From the NCBI GenBank assembly GCA_024364805.1, contig CM044501.1, forward strand, positions 55,175,311-55,214,248: a DNA stretch of 38,938 nt. Direction: 5' to 3'. Position 1 is the stretch's first letter. Each line of letters begins with the position of its first letter. Origin of the DNA: Euprymna scolopes (Eukaryota > Mollusca > Cephalopoda > Sepiida > Sepiolidae). The position numbers and the translations under genes were made by a program. The notes under the pieces were generated by a model. That model was given only the letters and a program-made list of their open reading frames with translations. It did not search any database and was not told the origin of the DNA. Positions 1 through 12,294 of this stretch are shown here, piece after piece.

Positions 1-29
<29 letters not shown>
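1..29. repeat. (AT)n microsatellite at window edge
   Basis: Uninterrupted AT dinucleotides run from the first base, so the array is cut by the window edge and its full length is unknown. Confidence 0.95.
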
Positions 30-32
<3 letters not shown>

Positions 33-898
33 TAAATTGAAAAATACCAGTAGAATATTCGAAAATATACTTGTGAAAAGGATGGCTTTGTTCTATCCCA
101 TAACGAAAAAAGTTGTTGCCATTAAAAATGTGTATTGCTTTATGGAACAAGTGATTTTTTTAACATCACATCACCGTTTAGCTACTTAACTAGATATGAT
201 GCAATTTATGTTCCTGTTTGAATCAATATAGTTATAATTCAAATGCAGATGTGTAACTGAAATGGAAACGAGTACTTTTGTTTGGTTATTTAGTGGCTGA
301 TTCTATACACTAGTTATGATAGGTTATAATATCATATCGTAAGTTAACTTGTGTTTAAATATATTCTGTACATTTTTTTTAAAGTTTACTTATTAAAGGC
401 AATAAATTCCAGGAACCTCCAAGTGTTTAATTTTTAAAGATATTTGCACGTTTGAAGTTAAAAGAGTGATTACTTTGCAATGAATGAAAGACTAATGAAT
501 TCAGGTAATTGCTAGTTTTAATATCTTTTTTTTTTGTTCATTTAATTTTTTTTCTAGTCCACGTTTTACTAACGTATATAAGATGGCAATTATGCCATAT
601 ATGGCATTATATATTCCTGCATTGGATATGGGTATGTTTGGCCAATATTTTCTTCTTTTTAATGATTGTTGTATGTAATGGGACTTGTATTAATAGAATT
701 TCTAGTTTTTTAAGAGTGTTGCATATAATTGTGTTATTGGCGTAAGTAATTTAAAGCAGATGTCTGGTTATGCCAAAACCGTCCGGTGTATACAACTTTT
801 GTTTATTGATTCTGGAAAATATTTGTGTGCTTTTTTCTTTGCATTTAATATAAAATATTACAATTGCAATGTTTCAAAGTTTTTCTTTTCAAAGTTCC

Positions 899-900
<2 letters not shown>
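30..900. other. AT-rich DNA, no gene recognised
   Basis: Short ORFs here are rich in Phe, Leu, Ile and Tyr and come from T-rich low-complexity DNA. I see no domain, transposon end or RNA gene. Confidence 0.5.

Positions 901-901
<1 letters not shown>

Positions 902-944
<43 letters not shown>
902..944. repeat. (CT)n microsatellite
   Basis: A pyrimidine dinucleotide array of about 43 bp. It creates a poly Ser-Leu stretch in a spurious plus-strand ORF at 760-1125. Confidence 0.95.
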
Positions 945-946
<2 letters not shown>

Positions 947-1770
947 TAAATACGTTTGAAGCCAAAACAACGCATTATTACAAAACAAACAGGCATTTAT
1001 TTTGTTTGAAATTTATATTGAAATTCATAAATATATTTCGAAGAAAACCTTTATCTTTAGTATGTATTTCTTCCTTTTTTCTTTCTTTCTTTTTTTGTCA
1101 TGTTGTGGTTGGAGCAGAGAATTAGCAAGTAGAAATCCCTATGTTATTTTTCTGGTAGTTTTTTTTTAATGTAGACCATACATGATAATTTTTTACGATA
1201 TCTTTCTGTAATTTACCAATAATCTTACTAAGACCTTGTGGATTTTTTTTAATTGCAAGAATCAAACAATATGGATTTACGAAATATAATGGCTTTTAAA
1301 TGTTGCCAATTTTTAGCTTCGCATATTTGTGCTTTTCTCAACATTTTATTCATTACTAATTTCAGAAGCTATGAATTGCGATTTAACTCCCTTATTTCGC
1401 CCCTGATGTTTTCATGCAGGGTTTGGAATTCATTTACAAAGACTCTCTTTAATATATCCTCACAAGAAAAAGTCAGGGACAAGTCAAGTCTGGGTAAAGT
1501 TGTGGCCATTTGACATTGCGACAGTGGGAGACAATATGCGAAGCTGAAAATAGATAACATTTAAATACATTATTTTCATAAACAAGGATTGTTTGAATTT
1601 TGCACATTTTTTTAAATTTTCCAATGTGTTAGGCAGATTGGGGAAGACTTACAGAAAGATACCATTAGAAACAGTAATAGATTTAAGTTCAAAGCATTGC
1701 AAGTTATCTCTTCTGGAATTTGAGTAACAATACCGACATTTTCTGTACATTCTCGAAACCCTTCTTCAGT
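945..1770. other. AT-rich DNA, no gene recognised
   Basis: Only short overlapping ORFs without recognisable motifs (1253-1513 plus and 1369-1560 minus are mutual shadows). No repeat end was identified. Confidence 0.45.
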
Positions 1771-1816
1771 AAAAAAAAAACACACACACACACTAACAAC
1801 CTACTGCTTTTTTGTT

Positions 1817-1881
<65 letters not shown>
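1771..1881. repeat. A10(CA)n tract and (AT)n array
   Basis: A run of ten A followed by (CA)n at 1771-1794, then an (AT)n array of about 61 bp at 1821-1881. These are simple microsatellites. Confidence 0.95.
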
Positions 1882-1884
<3 letters not shown>

Positions 1885-2328
1885 GAATGGTAAGATCATG
1901 ACGCAAGAATATGTGGTGAATTGATATAACAAATCAAAATAAATATTGCTGGAATTCTAACGATACTGTATATTACGGAAAAGGAAAAGGAACATGAATC
2001 GCGTGCGATGAAAACACATACTTATAATAATAAAAGTGCAGAGAGTTGGAAAAATGTAGAAGCGTAACATCATGTAGGATATTAAAAAGCAACTGGACAA
2101 AACTCATCTGATCTAGAAGAAGAGACAGGATAATTGACGAAAGGGAAATACTACTAGATATCCTATTTCTCTTGTAGTTATCAACGTGTAAAGCTAAAAG
2201 AGGCAAAAATGTGCTGCAAACCGGAAGTGCCTATGAAGCATAAAAACTACGTTAATTTCATTGTCTGACTACGATGATAATGAACGAAAAGCTGGAAAAA
2301 ATTAGAACGACTTTTGTTTGAATGAAAA
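1882..2328. other. Unclassified AT-rich DNA
   Basis: No motif-bearing ORF. The 77-codon minus-strand ORF at 1973-2206 is Leu/Ser-rich and matches nothing I recognise. Confidence 0.4.
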
Positions 2329-2332
2329 CAAA

Positions 2333-2409
<77 letters not shown>
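2329..2409. repeat. Compound (AAAT)n(AAT)n microsatellite
   Basis: A tetranucleotide array (about 2329-2361) passes directly into a trinucleotide array (about 2360-2409), which suggests one unit type grew out of the other. Confidence 0.95.
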
Positions 2410-3990
2410 CTTATTTCATTTGTTAACGACTACCTACAAAGAGATGTAATTCATTCTCAGATGGCTTTCACACAATCTCAGCTCTAAACACTGAGCTTCA
2501 AAGAGAAGGGATTTCATAAGGATATTAGTTATACAGTGTGTTTGTTAATTAAATAAGATTTATTTAAATATGAGCGATAGAAAAATTCAAATTTTTCTTG
2601 CCTAATGGGAATTGTTTTTTCAATTTTTATTTTCGAAAGATTAGATTAAAATATATTTTGTTTTAACAAGCACATTCCTATAGCTTTCAATAAAAAATAC
2701 TCTTACAAAACAATGTTTTTTAAATACACACACTACTACAACTAGCCACAACACAACGTATGGCCGGATTTTTCCTTATTACGCTTTTACATCGGACAAT
2801 GAAAAAACACATTTCTTTTTGACGAGATATATCTTAATTTTCAACAGCTCAGATTAAAATAAATAAAATTTATTTTAAAACAAACATTGTTAAAGTCTTG
2901 CATAAGCAATAATTATAAACTCTTTCAAGAACAGCTCCTATAAAATGGTATGTGATTGGCAGTTGGCGAGTAAAATTCTAATTAATTAGATTGCAATAAT
3001 AGTAATAAATAAAGAAAGATATTAATAAATAATTTCAGTTGTTAAATATTTCTTTGTACTTGTCTCATATGAATGAAGTTCATTTTCAAAGGAATTTCAG
3101 TATTCCTTTCCCAAATATAGAAGTAATTAGCACGTTATCTGTAACGCCACAGTTCATTTACATGTGAACAGATTTCAGAGTTGAACGCAAAGATTGCCGG
3201 GATAAATGAAACACGTCTAGAAATGATCGGCGCGGTTACATTGAGCGGAGCTTTGTTGAGAATAATGTAGCACATAAGAACAATAGTTGACATGATCTAT
3301 ATAACAGAACCCGACGTTTTTTTCTGATCCAAATATCTCTCTTCTCAACAAATTTTACGTATCAAATTTACACACCAATTTGTTATGTAATCTCCAAAGT
3401 TAAGGCACTGTTCGTTTTGCTAGCGTTTAATTAGGTGATCAGTGTGATGTCCTTAGTAAGAAGTGAACATATCTGTACATTTTCAAGTAAGGAATCTATA
3501 AATCCTGCCAATAAACCTAATCAGAATAAAACACTAGATCAAAGTCGACTTTCAATTCTTAGTAGAGCAAGTCGTTGAACTAATGCAAGCGCTTTATACG
3601 CTTGCTTCTTTGCTTATTCAGTATTAGTTCAAGTCTGAGTTTTTTTTTTAGAATTCGCTTCAGAAAAGGTGTGAAGCTACTAAATATAAGGAACTTAGAA
3701 GATCAAAGGAATATTCCACCAGTAAGTGATTCTTGGAAAAAATATTCCAATAGAAAGCTGTATTACAACGAGGTGTCAAAGAGCAAATAGATGAATGCCA
3801 CTAAACTAACGAATCAAACCAGCCGGGACAAAAGAATCAAGGTATAGATCAGACAATTGTGAAGAACACGTGGCAGAATAGTATTTATAGAAAAGACTGA
3901 GACTAGCAACATAATGTCTGTAAAAGAGTGGTTGCAGAAACGGACAAAGGGTGAAGCCAATTACAGAATACGTTTCTGCAATTCACCAAA
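2410..3990. other. Unclassified AT-rich DNA with a small hairpin
   Basis: No gene recognised. A short hairpin with a 7-bp stem (GCAAGCG / CGCTTGC) lies at about 3588-3608, inside a looser outer AACTAAT / ATTAGTT pairing. I cannot assign a function or an element to it. Confidence 0.35.
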
Positions 3991-3999
3991 AACCCTCAA

Positions 4000-4140
4000 A
4001 TGAGACAGAGATTTACCAGCCAAATAATGATAACAATACTTCATACATCCATGGTTTAATGGTAGATTCATAAGGATAGAGAATAACCTCGGGTCTGAGA
4101 AAATATTTAGAAAGATAAAGAGAACCAACGGCGAGTATAA
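4000..4140 (-). mobile_element. Worn scrap of LINE family 1
   Basis: The stretch containing ACCAGCCAAATAATGATAAC and the following CTTCATACATCC aligns by eye with the minus-strand LINE tail at 5325-5890, where the matching part is around 5785-5890. The scrap ends at the same 5' point of the LINE as the other short copies, with a CT-rich stretch on the LINE sense strand. It is strongly diverged, so it is old. Its 3' part is missing or unrecognisable. Confidence 0.5.
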
Positions 4141-4169
4141 CCGAGATAAGAGCAATATGGTTGAGGATT

Positions 4170-5320
4170 TAGTAACATTTTACTGTTTACTCCTTATCAT
4201 CTATGCAATCATTCATACGATATAAAGTGAGACAAAAGATTACCGCAATAAACGCCTATCGGTACAAACGAGCAAACGTCAATACACGTGCTTATATTAA
4301 AAACATTTACTTGAAACTAATGAGGAAAAAAACATTTTTCATCCTCTTTTAGCTCCATTTGCTACAATTTATGCAAACAAATGAAGAATAATGAATAAGT
4401 TTATGACATGAAAATTAGAATAAATTTGTGAAGATTTTTATGCAAAATTGTGTTCTTAATCAGAAAAAATAACGAGTAAAATGCTAAAGGTTTTTGACTG
4501 GTCATAAATAATGGGTTACATGTACGCGTGTAAATTCGGTTTTATCTTTAGATGCGATCCTGACGACTCAATTATATTATAATTTTAACGACTAATCTGC
4601 ATATTTATAACACTTCTTGGAGAATGTTTTATTTGTTTTGGGCCATTTATTCATTTATTTGATTTTCTTACAAATATTTTATGCAAGAGGTTGTCTTTTT
4701 GCTGACCAAATTTACGTTTACCTGATTCACTATGGAACATAATCGATGTATGAATATGAATTTTGTTGTTTTCATGAAATTGTTCTCTTTTATGAAATTA
4801 TATTTAAACACAACAGATATATTTGTAAAATAATTTGTTTGAATACCATAATAATAATAAATAAAATCTGTCAATGCTCAATTCAATGAAGCAGTGTTTT
4901 TTGCTCTCATAAACATATCTTTCTATACAATTAGAATCTATAGTGTTGTCATGAGCCCATTACTCCCAGGCATTATTCCAGCATTTGTAATAACAGTTTA
5001 CTTGTTTGTTCTGATACACAACTACCAGTCGCATACATTGCAGAAAAGAGAGAGGTTTAATGTCATTTCTAAAAAAAATCTTTTTTTTAGAGCGTAACAT
5101 AGATATAAAGTAAAAATTCGATTACATAAATAGCAAAATGGTCTGCCAAAATGTTACATTAATAACCTATCAAATCTTATATTCACTTAATAATTTCATT
5201 TTTAGTGGCTCTTCAATCTGATTGAGTATTTTATTATAAGCGATGAAATATTGGTTCCAAATGAATGTTAATCAGACCATAAGATATTCTATTCGAAATC
5301 TTGTATTGAAAATGTATTTC
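4170..5320. other. Unclassified AT-rich DNA
   Basis: Short ORFs on both strands carry no recognisable motif. No terminal repeats or tandem units were found. Confidence 0.45.
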
Positions 5321-5324
5321 TGAG

Positions 5325-5895
5325 CCCAAACAAGGCACAGTGCCACTTTGACGTAGGATGCTACTATTGAGGATATAAGTTGCAGGGATATTATGAAAGA
5401 GCAGCAAGGTGCCTGTTCACATTACACTTGAACTTCTGCATGTCAGTACAGTTGGGAAAGCAGGAACCCGGAAGGGAGTCCAAAGTCTAGCAGTTCTGAG
5501 GGATAAACTATTGAAGTAGAAGACTTTCTTACATCTAGGGATCTCTACTTTGTAGGGGTAGGATTTAGCTGCATGTCTGGTTTGTCGGAGGTATTTATGT
5601 CGAGGGGGTACAAGTGCTTGTATTCGTCAGAGTATTCACCATTAAAATACTTGTAGAACAGGCAGAAGATTGCAATATTTCGTCGATGGGACAGAGGTTG
5701 AAGCTTAGATGACAGTTCAGGACCTATCAGGTTGGCAACTGTCTTTTAAACTTTGTGCTGGAGTGAGAGACTAGTAGCAGATGTACCAGCCCAAATATGA
5801 GAACAGTACCTCATACATGGGCAAATGGTGGCCTTATAGAGGTACTAGATACTTTCAAGTGTAAGTAAATTTCTGGCACGGTAGAGAGAGAGTCT
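5325..5895 (-). mobile_element. 5'-truncated LINE, family 1, 3' end
   Basis: The reverse complement matches the 3' part of the LINE at 21400-22785 almost throughout. It holds the region after the reverse transcriptase: the stretch equivalent to LYLYKATNPPCMEYG, the CHIWAGA-like block, the LSHRRNVASLCLFYKYF-like block, and the 3' UTR ending in CCTTGTTTGGG. On the LINE sense strand the 3' UTR keeps a small hairpin, GGCAC/GTGCC. The copy is about 570 bp, contains no catalytic domain and has lost its reading frame. Its 5' break lies at the CT-rich GTGGTCTCTCT-like site shared with the other short copies. Confidence 0.85.
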
Positions 5896-5899
5896 TTTT

Positions 5900-6773
<874 letters not shown>

Positions 6774-6799
6774 GTATAACATATGCTTTTATACATAAA

Positions 6800-7215
6800 A
6801 CAAATTTCCAGATTTTATTCATACGACCACTTTTATTGATAGTACGCTGTCTCTGTTTGAAGTAATATCCATTGGCGTTAATGAACTTGCACTGTTCCAA
6901 CAACCTTTGGAAAACCCCATGGAAGCCCTGTGTGAGCGTGTCAATTATTCTCCTCACCACATCATTTTAATTATTTTATTTTATTCTCCTCACCAAATCA
7001 TTTTAATTATTTCATAACGTTTGCTTCTAAAGTAGTTTTTTAGCCTAGGGAATAACCAAAAGTCAGAAGGATTAAGGTCTTGGCGATAGGATGCTGAGGT
7101 ACTGTCTTGATGCCCATCTTGGTAAATGGTATAATCTTCTTCTAACAGACGTCATGTTTGCACTTTATAAGATACGTGCACGTGCATTATCATCAAGCAT
7201 ATCTATATGCTTGGT
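6800..7215 (-). pseudogene. Tc1/mariner transposase relic
   Basis: On the minus strand, LDDNARARI near 7180-7205 resembles the second catalytic-Asp block of mariner transposases (usually QDNAPPH). At about 7030-7100 there is QDLNPSDFWLFPRLKNYF, equivalent to the third-Asp block (SPDLAPSDYHLF). Further downstream FHGVFQRLLEQC and NGYYFK match the usual C-terminus ending in GxYFE. The blocks lie in different frames and the N-terminal half is not recognisable. A 36-bp tandem duplication (6947-7018) sits inside the C-terminal coding part. No terminal inverted repeats were identified, and the (AT)n array begins just past the gene's 3' end. Confidence 0.7.
6947..7018. repeat. 36-bp tandem duplication
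   Basis: Two adjacent copies of a unit starting ATTCTCCTCACCA and ending in AATTATTT, with a single A/C difference in the core. It lies within the mariner relic, so it arose after that gene stopped being used. Confidence 0.8.
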
Positions 7216-7219
7216 AAAC

Positions 7220-7585
7220 TCCTAATGAATTAAGTAATATTTATTCTATAGTGAAGACGAGACAATTACTTTATCTTCAAATAACGAAATAACATCATTT
7301 TAAACTAAGGCTCAACACCGCTTAACTACGGTGACTTAAGGTGGTACCGTGCCAATTTAAATATGGCGTCATTTCAATTAGAATTTTGCTGCGGGCTTTT
7401 TTACTCTATTAATAATTTTGAGTCTAACTTATTCAAACATTGTTGTGGTAGAGTGTGAGTTTAAATACATCTCCTAAATTCTAAATTTAAAAAATATTTT
7501 TTTTACCTCGGTGATTGACAACCCTACCAAAACTACTTTTCAATACTCACAATTATCCGTTCAGTAATATACGAGTCTCTTGGTT

Positions 7586-7588
<3 letters not shown>
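7220..7588. other. Unclassified DNA
   Basis: Possibly contains the 5' part of the adjacent mariner relic, but no motif could be read. Confidence 0.35.

Positions 7589-7640
<52 letters not shown>
7589..7640. repeat. (AT)n microsatellite
   Basis: About 52 bp of AT. A second short array lies at 7784-7809. Confidence 0.95.
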
Positions 7641-7642
<2 letters not shown>

Positions 7643-7783
7643 TTCTATGTCTGTATGTGTAAACAGATACACATCTATGATTTTTTTATAGCAATGTAAG
7701 ATTAATGTACCCAAGTAACTCACTGAGTCACCTAGAATATATATTCCCAAATTTAAAATGATCTGTTCATAAGTTTAGGATAT

Positions 7784-7809
<26 letters not shown>

Positions 7810-7815
<6 letters not shown>

Positions 7816-8213
7816 TCAATAGTTCAGCAAACAATTGACTGATTACTTATCGAATTGTTGTCGACAGTAGAGAAATTGGTTTGCATTGATCTGTCCAATA
7901 ATCATATTTTCTCAAGAACAAATAGTAACAAGCCTCACATCTTTATTGGTTGCGTCGTTGTCTTCGGATTGTGCATTCAAGTGAATGTCCATTCTACGAC
8001 CGGCCGCGGACAGCCATAATCCGCATCGGCGGGCACAGTGTCCAAACTATTCTATCTTTGTTGTGCTGTCTTCAGCCTGCAAAGAGATGGTAATAGCGTA
8101 TATCTGCTCAGAGAGGCATGACAGTTCGAAACATATAAATACCATCGTCTAATGTCGGCATTGGAATACGTATATAATACATATCTTAAAAGGTGACACC
8201 AATTTGCGCAATA
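7810..8213. other. Unclassified DNA
   Basis: Contains a small GC-richer patch (about 7997-8040, with CGGCCGCGG) that is unusual for the region, but no element or gene was identified. Confidence 0.4.
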
Positions 8214-8214
8214 C

Positions 8215-8265
8215 AGACACACACACATGTGTATATATATATACATATGTGTGTGTGCGTGTGGG
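8215..8265. repeat. Palindromic (CA)n-(AT)n-(TG)n tract
   Basis: (CA)n runs into (AT)n and then (TG)n, so the two flanks are complementary and can form a hairpin or cruciform. Confidence 0.85.
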
Positions 8266-8269
8266 TGTA

Positions 8270-9060
8270 TTATAGCTCAGTAGAATACAAAATTGATGAC
8301 ATAATAAATATTTTGTAAACTAAAGAGGTGACACGTGATTCACCAATGGAAATATGAAGACACGAAGAGGACTATTAATTACACGGCAACCTTTGTTTGT
8401 TTAAATTGAATTAAATCGTGAAACAAAAACCATTATTTCCTTATATTGATATGATTATCGCAATTATGGAGGGAAGTGTTTTATAATCTTTATGATTAAA
8501 AGAAATACGAGAAAAATGTCAGCCGTCAGGTTTAGTCCTCACTTGTCAATAACTGTTCTATTGATCCTTATCAAATGGGTAAAAAAAGAGGTATGATAAC
8601 CATGTATAAGAAATATGTTATAACTTCAAAATAGACAGGGTGCGCTCTTTTTTAATTTTTACCTTATGAATAAAAAAGGCCAGCATAGATTTTTTTCTGT
8701 TCTGAATATTTTAGATGAGCATAGACACTTCACACTACTATTCTCTTCTTGTTTGTCGACCTCGGTAGCCTTTCCCTCAAATTCAGAAATCTTCACAGAA
8801 TTTTGGACGGACCCTAAAGAACGCCTGTGCAGTCAGCTATGACTGAAAAGAAATCGTAAGTAATTCGAAGTTGTATTTTCGGATCCCCCGCATTGAAGAT
8901 TAAACCTTCAATCCTTAGGGATTTTATAACTGATAAACACCAAATACACTATTTATTTCACCATGACTCCTTGCAAACAATTGTACTACAAATTGTTTGC
9001 ACCTTAAATCTATTTTTTGTTCATAGATGTAAATACCATTATTTATGACGACACATTATT
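8270..9060. other. Nothing recognised
   Basis: No motif-bearing ORF, terminal repeat or tandem unit was seen. Confidence 0.4.
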
Positions 9061-9065
9061 TTTAA

Positions 9066-9111
9066 TCGCACACACACATCCATACACACATATGTGTGTG
9101 TATGTGTGCAA
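9066..9111. repeat. Palindromic CA/TG tract
   Basis: (CA)n interrupted by TCCATA is mirrored by (TG)n, giving an inverted repeat centred on ATAT near 9090. It has the same architecture as the tract at 8215-8265. Confidence 0.8.
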
Positions 9112-9249
9112 CCTGTTTTAGTACTATCTATATATTTACTATGATTTATAATCACTGGCTTCCATATAGTATAAATTCTATCTACTAAGACTGGGTAGGT
9201 GTTGATCGTCATCCAGCATACCAATAAAGTTCATAGCAATAATATCAAT

Positions 9250-9250
9250 A

Positions 9251-9309
<59 letters not shown>

Positions 9310-9310
9310 T
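9250..9310. repeat. (AT)n(GT)n compound microsatellite
   Basis: About seven AT units followed by about twenty GT units. Confidence 0.95.
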
Positions 9311-10938
9311 GTCCTGGTAGTAAAAAATATAAAATTTTAATCTTGTCCATATATAATATTTTGATTGCAGAAATTCTCCTCTGGACAAAACTATTTTTGT
9401 TTGCAACAACATATGTCACATACAAACTTATTATGTCTAGACTATTAGCCACTATCCATGTAGCTTTTGGACACGTTTAATCGTTATTATAAAATACTAC
9501 ATTACATCCTAGGATCAATACCATCACAATCGCAACTATTTTCAGAGGTAGTAGTTCCTACTTTTCCCTCTAAATATAATGCCCTCTTACCGCCTCTGGT
9601 CATCACCGGGAGGAATTTTGCACTGTATAGAGATATGGGGTGTCACCATTAGTAACTTGATTATAAACACATGGGCAAATAGTTGATCGGCGTGAGTCTT
9701 TGCGTTTCCTTTTACAACTAATAAATAATAAAGTCTTTTCAACCATATTCCGCGCAATCTGATTGGTTGAGATCTTGTATTCCGGAATGCACACATTACC
9801 TACATAAACGAACACTCCAAAAATCCCTAAACTTGCGTCGATCTCTATAGAAGACATCAATGCTAACAGAAAACCGAAGAACATGCATAGTCACCGCTTA
9901 TACACAGGCACTTTAATACTGTTACCCTTAATCACTAAAACCAATGTGCACGAGTAAAACATAGGTAACTGTGTATGAAACCATTTTTTCGAATAGATTT
10001 TTTTCCAAACATATTTACGTTTTGTATTTTTTTTTGTTTATTTTTAATTAGTTACGGGGTTTTATTGCGGTGGGGCTATACTTCATTTAAATATACCTTT
10101 TTAACCTATACTTTATTTCAGCCTGCATAATCTTTTACGATCATTCCGACTTTAATTTTTATACTATATACCGTTTATTTTTAATGATAGTGATTACTAT
10201 GACTTTAATCTTAAACAAAAATAGGTTTTAGGCACCTAAAATCTTTTCTACAATTGTCTCTAAAGATCTGTTGTGCAGTTGCCAGATTGCTTGGTAATAT
10301 TTCGTTGTAAAAGTTACTTTTCCAGAAATACAATGTTCAATTCACAGTGTGGGCGACCCAAAAACACAATTTCAAAGTATTTAAGACTTCTTGTAAGTCA
10401 CGGTTGCCAAACTATATCATGCTGCCCCAATATATTAAATAAGGAGATCTGTTCGGATTCTCGTGCGATTTCTTTAGTTCGGTATTTTACACCCAAAGAA
10501 GATTGGAGGTTATATCGACCGAAACCTTGTGCAAATAACACTCTAGATGAGAAGAATAGTTCGAAAAATAAAAAAAGAAAATGCGTGTAATTCTTCATAT
10601 CATATTTAGTTATTTTCACGTTTTCGTTCTTTAAACATTTTTTATTCAACGTGTTTACTCACATAATTTTTATTTTGTATTTTGTGTGTAAAAACATTTC
10701 TTGTCTTAACTTTTTTGTTTCAGTTAGTAATCGCTTTAAAAATTAATTCGCGATAATAAAACGGAATCTATGAAACGAGAAAACTAAAATTATTAATTGT
10801 TAATTTACTAAAAACATTTCTATTTTTCTTTTTTGTGTGATCTAAAATATTTTGTTAATTCTTATCTCGTTTCAAGTTTCCTGCTGTAAGCCAACAGTCT
10901 AAAGAATTTGATTGAGACATTTTCTGTTAATAAATTTT
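9311..10938. other. Unclassified; weak ORFs only
   Basis: The longest frames are a 93-codon minus-strand ORF (9603-9884) with a hydrophobic N-terminus and a 105-codon plus-strand ORF (10273-10590). Neither has a recognisable domain, homologue or splice context, and I do not call them genes. Confidence 0.4.
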
Positions 10939-11187
10939 AAAGAACAACTACATTGAAGGCGGATGCAAAGAGAATTAGCTCCTTCTTAAGTGTTGCAAAA
11001 TTAATCACACCTGAAAGGATCCTGTATCTCTACAAAATCACCATTCGGCCATTCCAAGAGTATTTTGCCACATCTGGGCTGGTTCATCTACCACTAGTCT
11101 CTCCCTTAGAAAGGGGCAAAAAGGAGTATATAATCTAATAGGTTTCTCATTATTAGTCAAGCTTTAACTCCATGTCCCATCGCCGTA

Positions 11188-11457
11188 GGTCCTGGATATG
11201 ACCTTAAACTATACCAAATTGTGAGGTCCCAGCTTGCGGGATTTGGGGAGTATGGAGCCACTCTTCAATTGCCATTGCTCCCAGGTTCACTCTGATACGG
11301 AGTGGTAGTACCAGTTAGGGTCTTAACTATGGGTTAAATGGAAAATGAATTGTAAAAAAAGTATGATCTATTAAAAAAAATCTTCAAAATCACTTGATTC
11401 GGCATTAAATAACCTTAAAATGTTGATATGCCGTAAAACAGAAACAACTAAACAAAA
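11188..11457 (+). mobile_element. Short A-tailed retroposon (SINE-like) with target duplication
   Basis: This 270-bp segment interrupts the LINE exactly within its CCCATCG(A/C)CG site. The flanks CCATCGCCGTA (11177-11187) and CCATCGCCGATA (11458-11469) are a near-perfect target-site duplication. The insert starts GGTCCTGGATATGACC and ends A-rich (AAACAGAAACAACTAAACAAAA without its last bases), as expected for target-primed reverse transcription. I recall similar sequences as a frequent octopus repeat, but cannot verify this. No tRNA or 5S head is obvious. Confidence 0.7.
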
Positions 11458-11555
11458 CCATCGCCGATATGTTGCATCCCTGTGTCGGTGTCAGAAGTAC
11501 TTTTATAGAGTGTGCTCTGACAAGCTGTTGGAATTGTACCAGCCTGACGTATGTA

Positions 11556-12060
11556 TGAGGGAAGTTCCAAAAGCAATGTTTCCTATTTTTTCCGCCCAAA
11601 TTTATCAGTAGGAATTACAAATTTCAGTATTATGATGACTAAACTTATGCATATATAAGCTGAAATTTTCATTCCATTGTTGTAGATATTGACGGTGTTA
11701 GACTTTAAGAAAACAACCCCATTCATGGAATAGGTCAGAAGCAGAAATAGCTCATTGAATAACTATGTTGAACGTTTCCGAAGTTGATGCAGATGACGTC
11801 AGCGCAGTTAGGTGATGGGTTCATCGATTTTGGACTGGCAACAAAGATATAAGCGAAATAACGCGCTCCGTACTTTTACGGCTATAGCATCGTTCATCGC
11901 GAGCAGAAGTGAATGAAGAATTCCTATGACGATGAAGAAATTAAATTTTAGAGCAATAAAGGTCGCTCGTTTCAATGCTTTCGCTTCCATCTTTGTAGTT
12001 CTTCAGCGTTTTATTTTTTGAGTGACAGCAATAGGCGACCAAACTTTGGAACGATCTTCA
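11556..12060 (+). mobile_element. Mariner deletion derivative (505 bp)
   Basis: It interrupts the LINE and is flanked by TA on both sides (11554-11555 and 12061-12062). The ends are imperfect inverted repeats: left TGAGGGAAGTTCCAAAAG, right (reverse complement) TGAAGATCGTTCCAAAGT. Inside, DVSAVR followed by WVHRFWTGNKDI resembles the N-terminal helix-turn-helix of a mariner transposase. No catalytic D blocks remain, so this is an internally deleted, non-autonomous and decayed copy. Removing it restores LINE continuity. Confidence 0.75.
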
Positions 12061-12294
12061 TACACTCGAGAAATCTAGCTTTTTATCATTAAAGTCCCTA
12101 GATGCCGGAAAAGTCTCTACTAAAATATGTTTCTCCTTCGGATTGATAGATTTCAGAATTCTCTCAGTTTGTCTTACTTCGAATGACGGCACAACCATAC
12201 AGAAGTGTGAATAAATACATAGTCTCAAATAGTAGCTCCTTGCAACCAAGTGGCAATATGTCTTGTTTGGGGGGTTAACAGTCTTTTTAAATAT

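Larger units (their letters stand above)
10940..12290 (+). mobile_element. LINE family 1, 3' end, split by two insertions
   Basis: The LINE segments are about 10940-11187, 11458-11555 and 12061-12290, together about 575 bp. Visible blocks are LITPERILYLYK (matching LVTPESILYLYK in the 21.4-kb copy), HRRYVASLCRCQKYF (matching HRRNVASLCLFYKYF) and a PRCRK block near 12100. The 3' UTR ends AAGTGGCAATATGTCTTGTT, matching 22735-22765. The 5' break lies about 75 bp upstream of that in the copy at 5325-5895. The inserts are a short retroposon and a mariner deletion derivative. The copy cannot encode a working protein. Confidence 0.85.

Noticed and set aside
760-1125. 121-codon plus-strand ORF
   Set aside because: Its centre is the (CT)n array and the rest is T-rich; no domain is visible.
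9603-9884. 93-codon minus-strand ORF with hydrophobic start
   Set aside because: It could be taken as secreted, but there is no recognisable family, no splice context, and similar ORFs arise by chance in AT-rich DNA.
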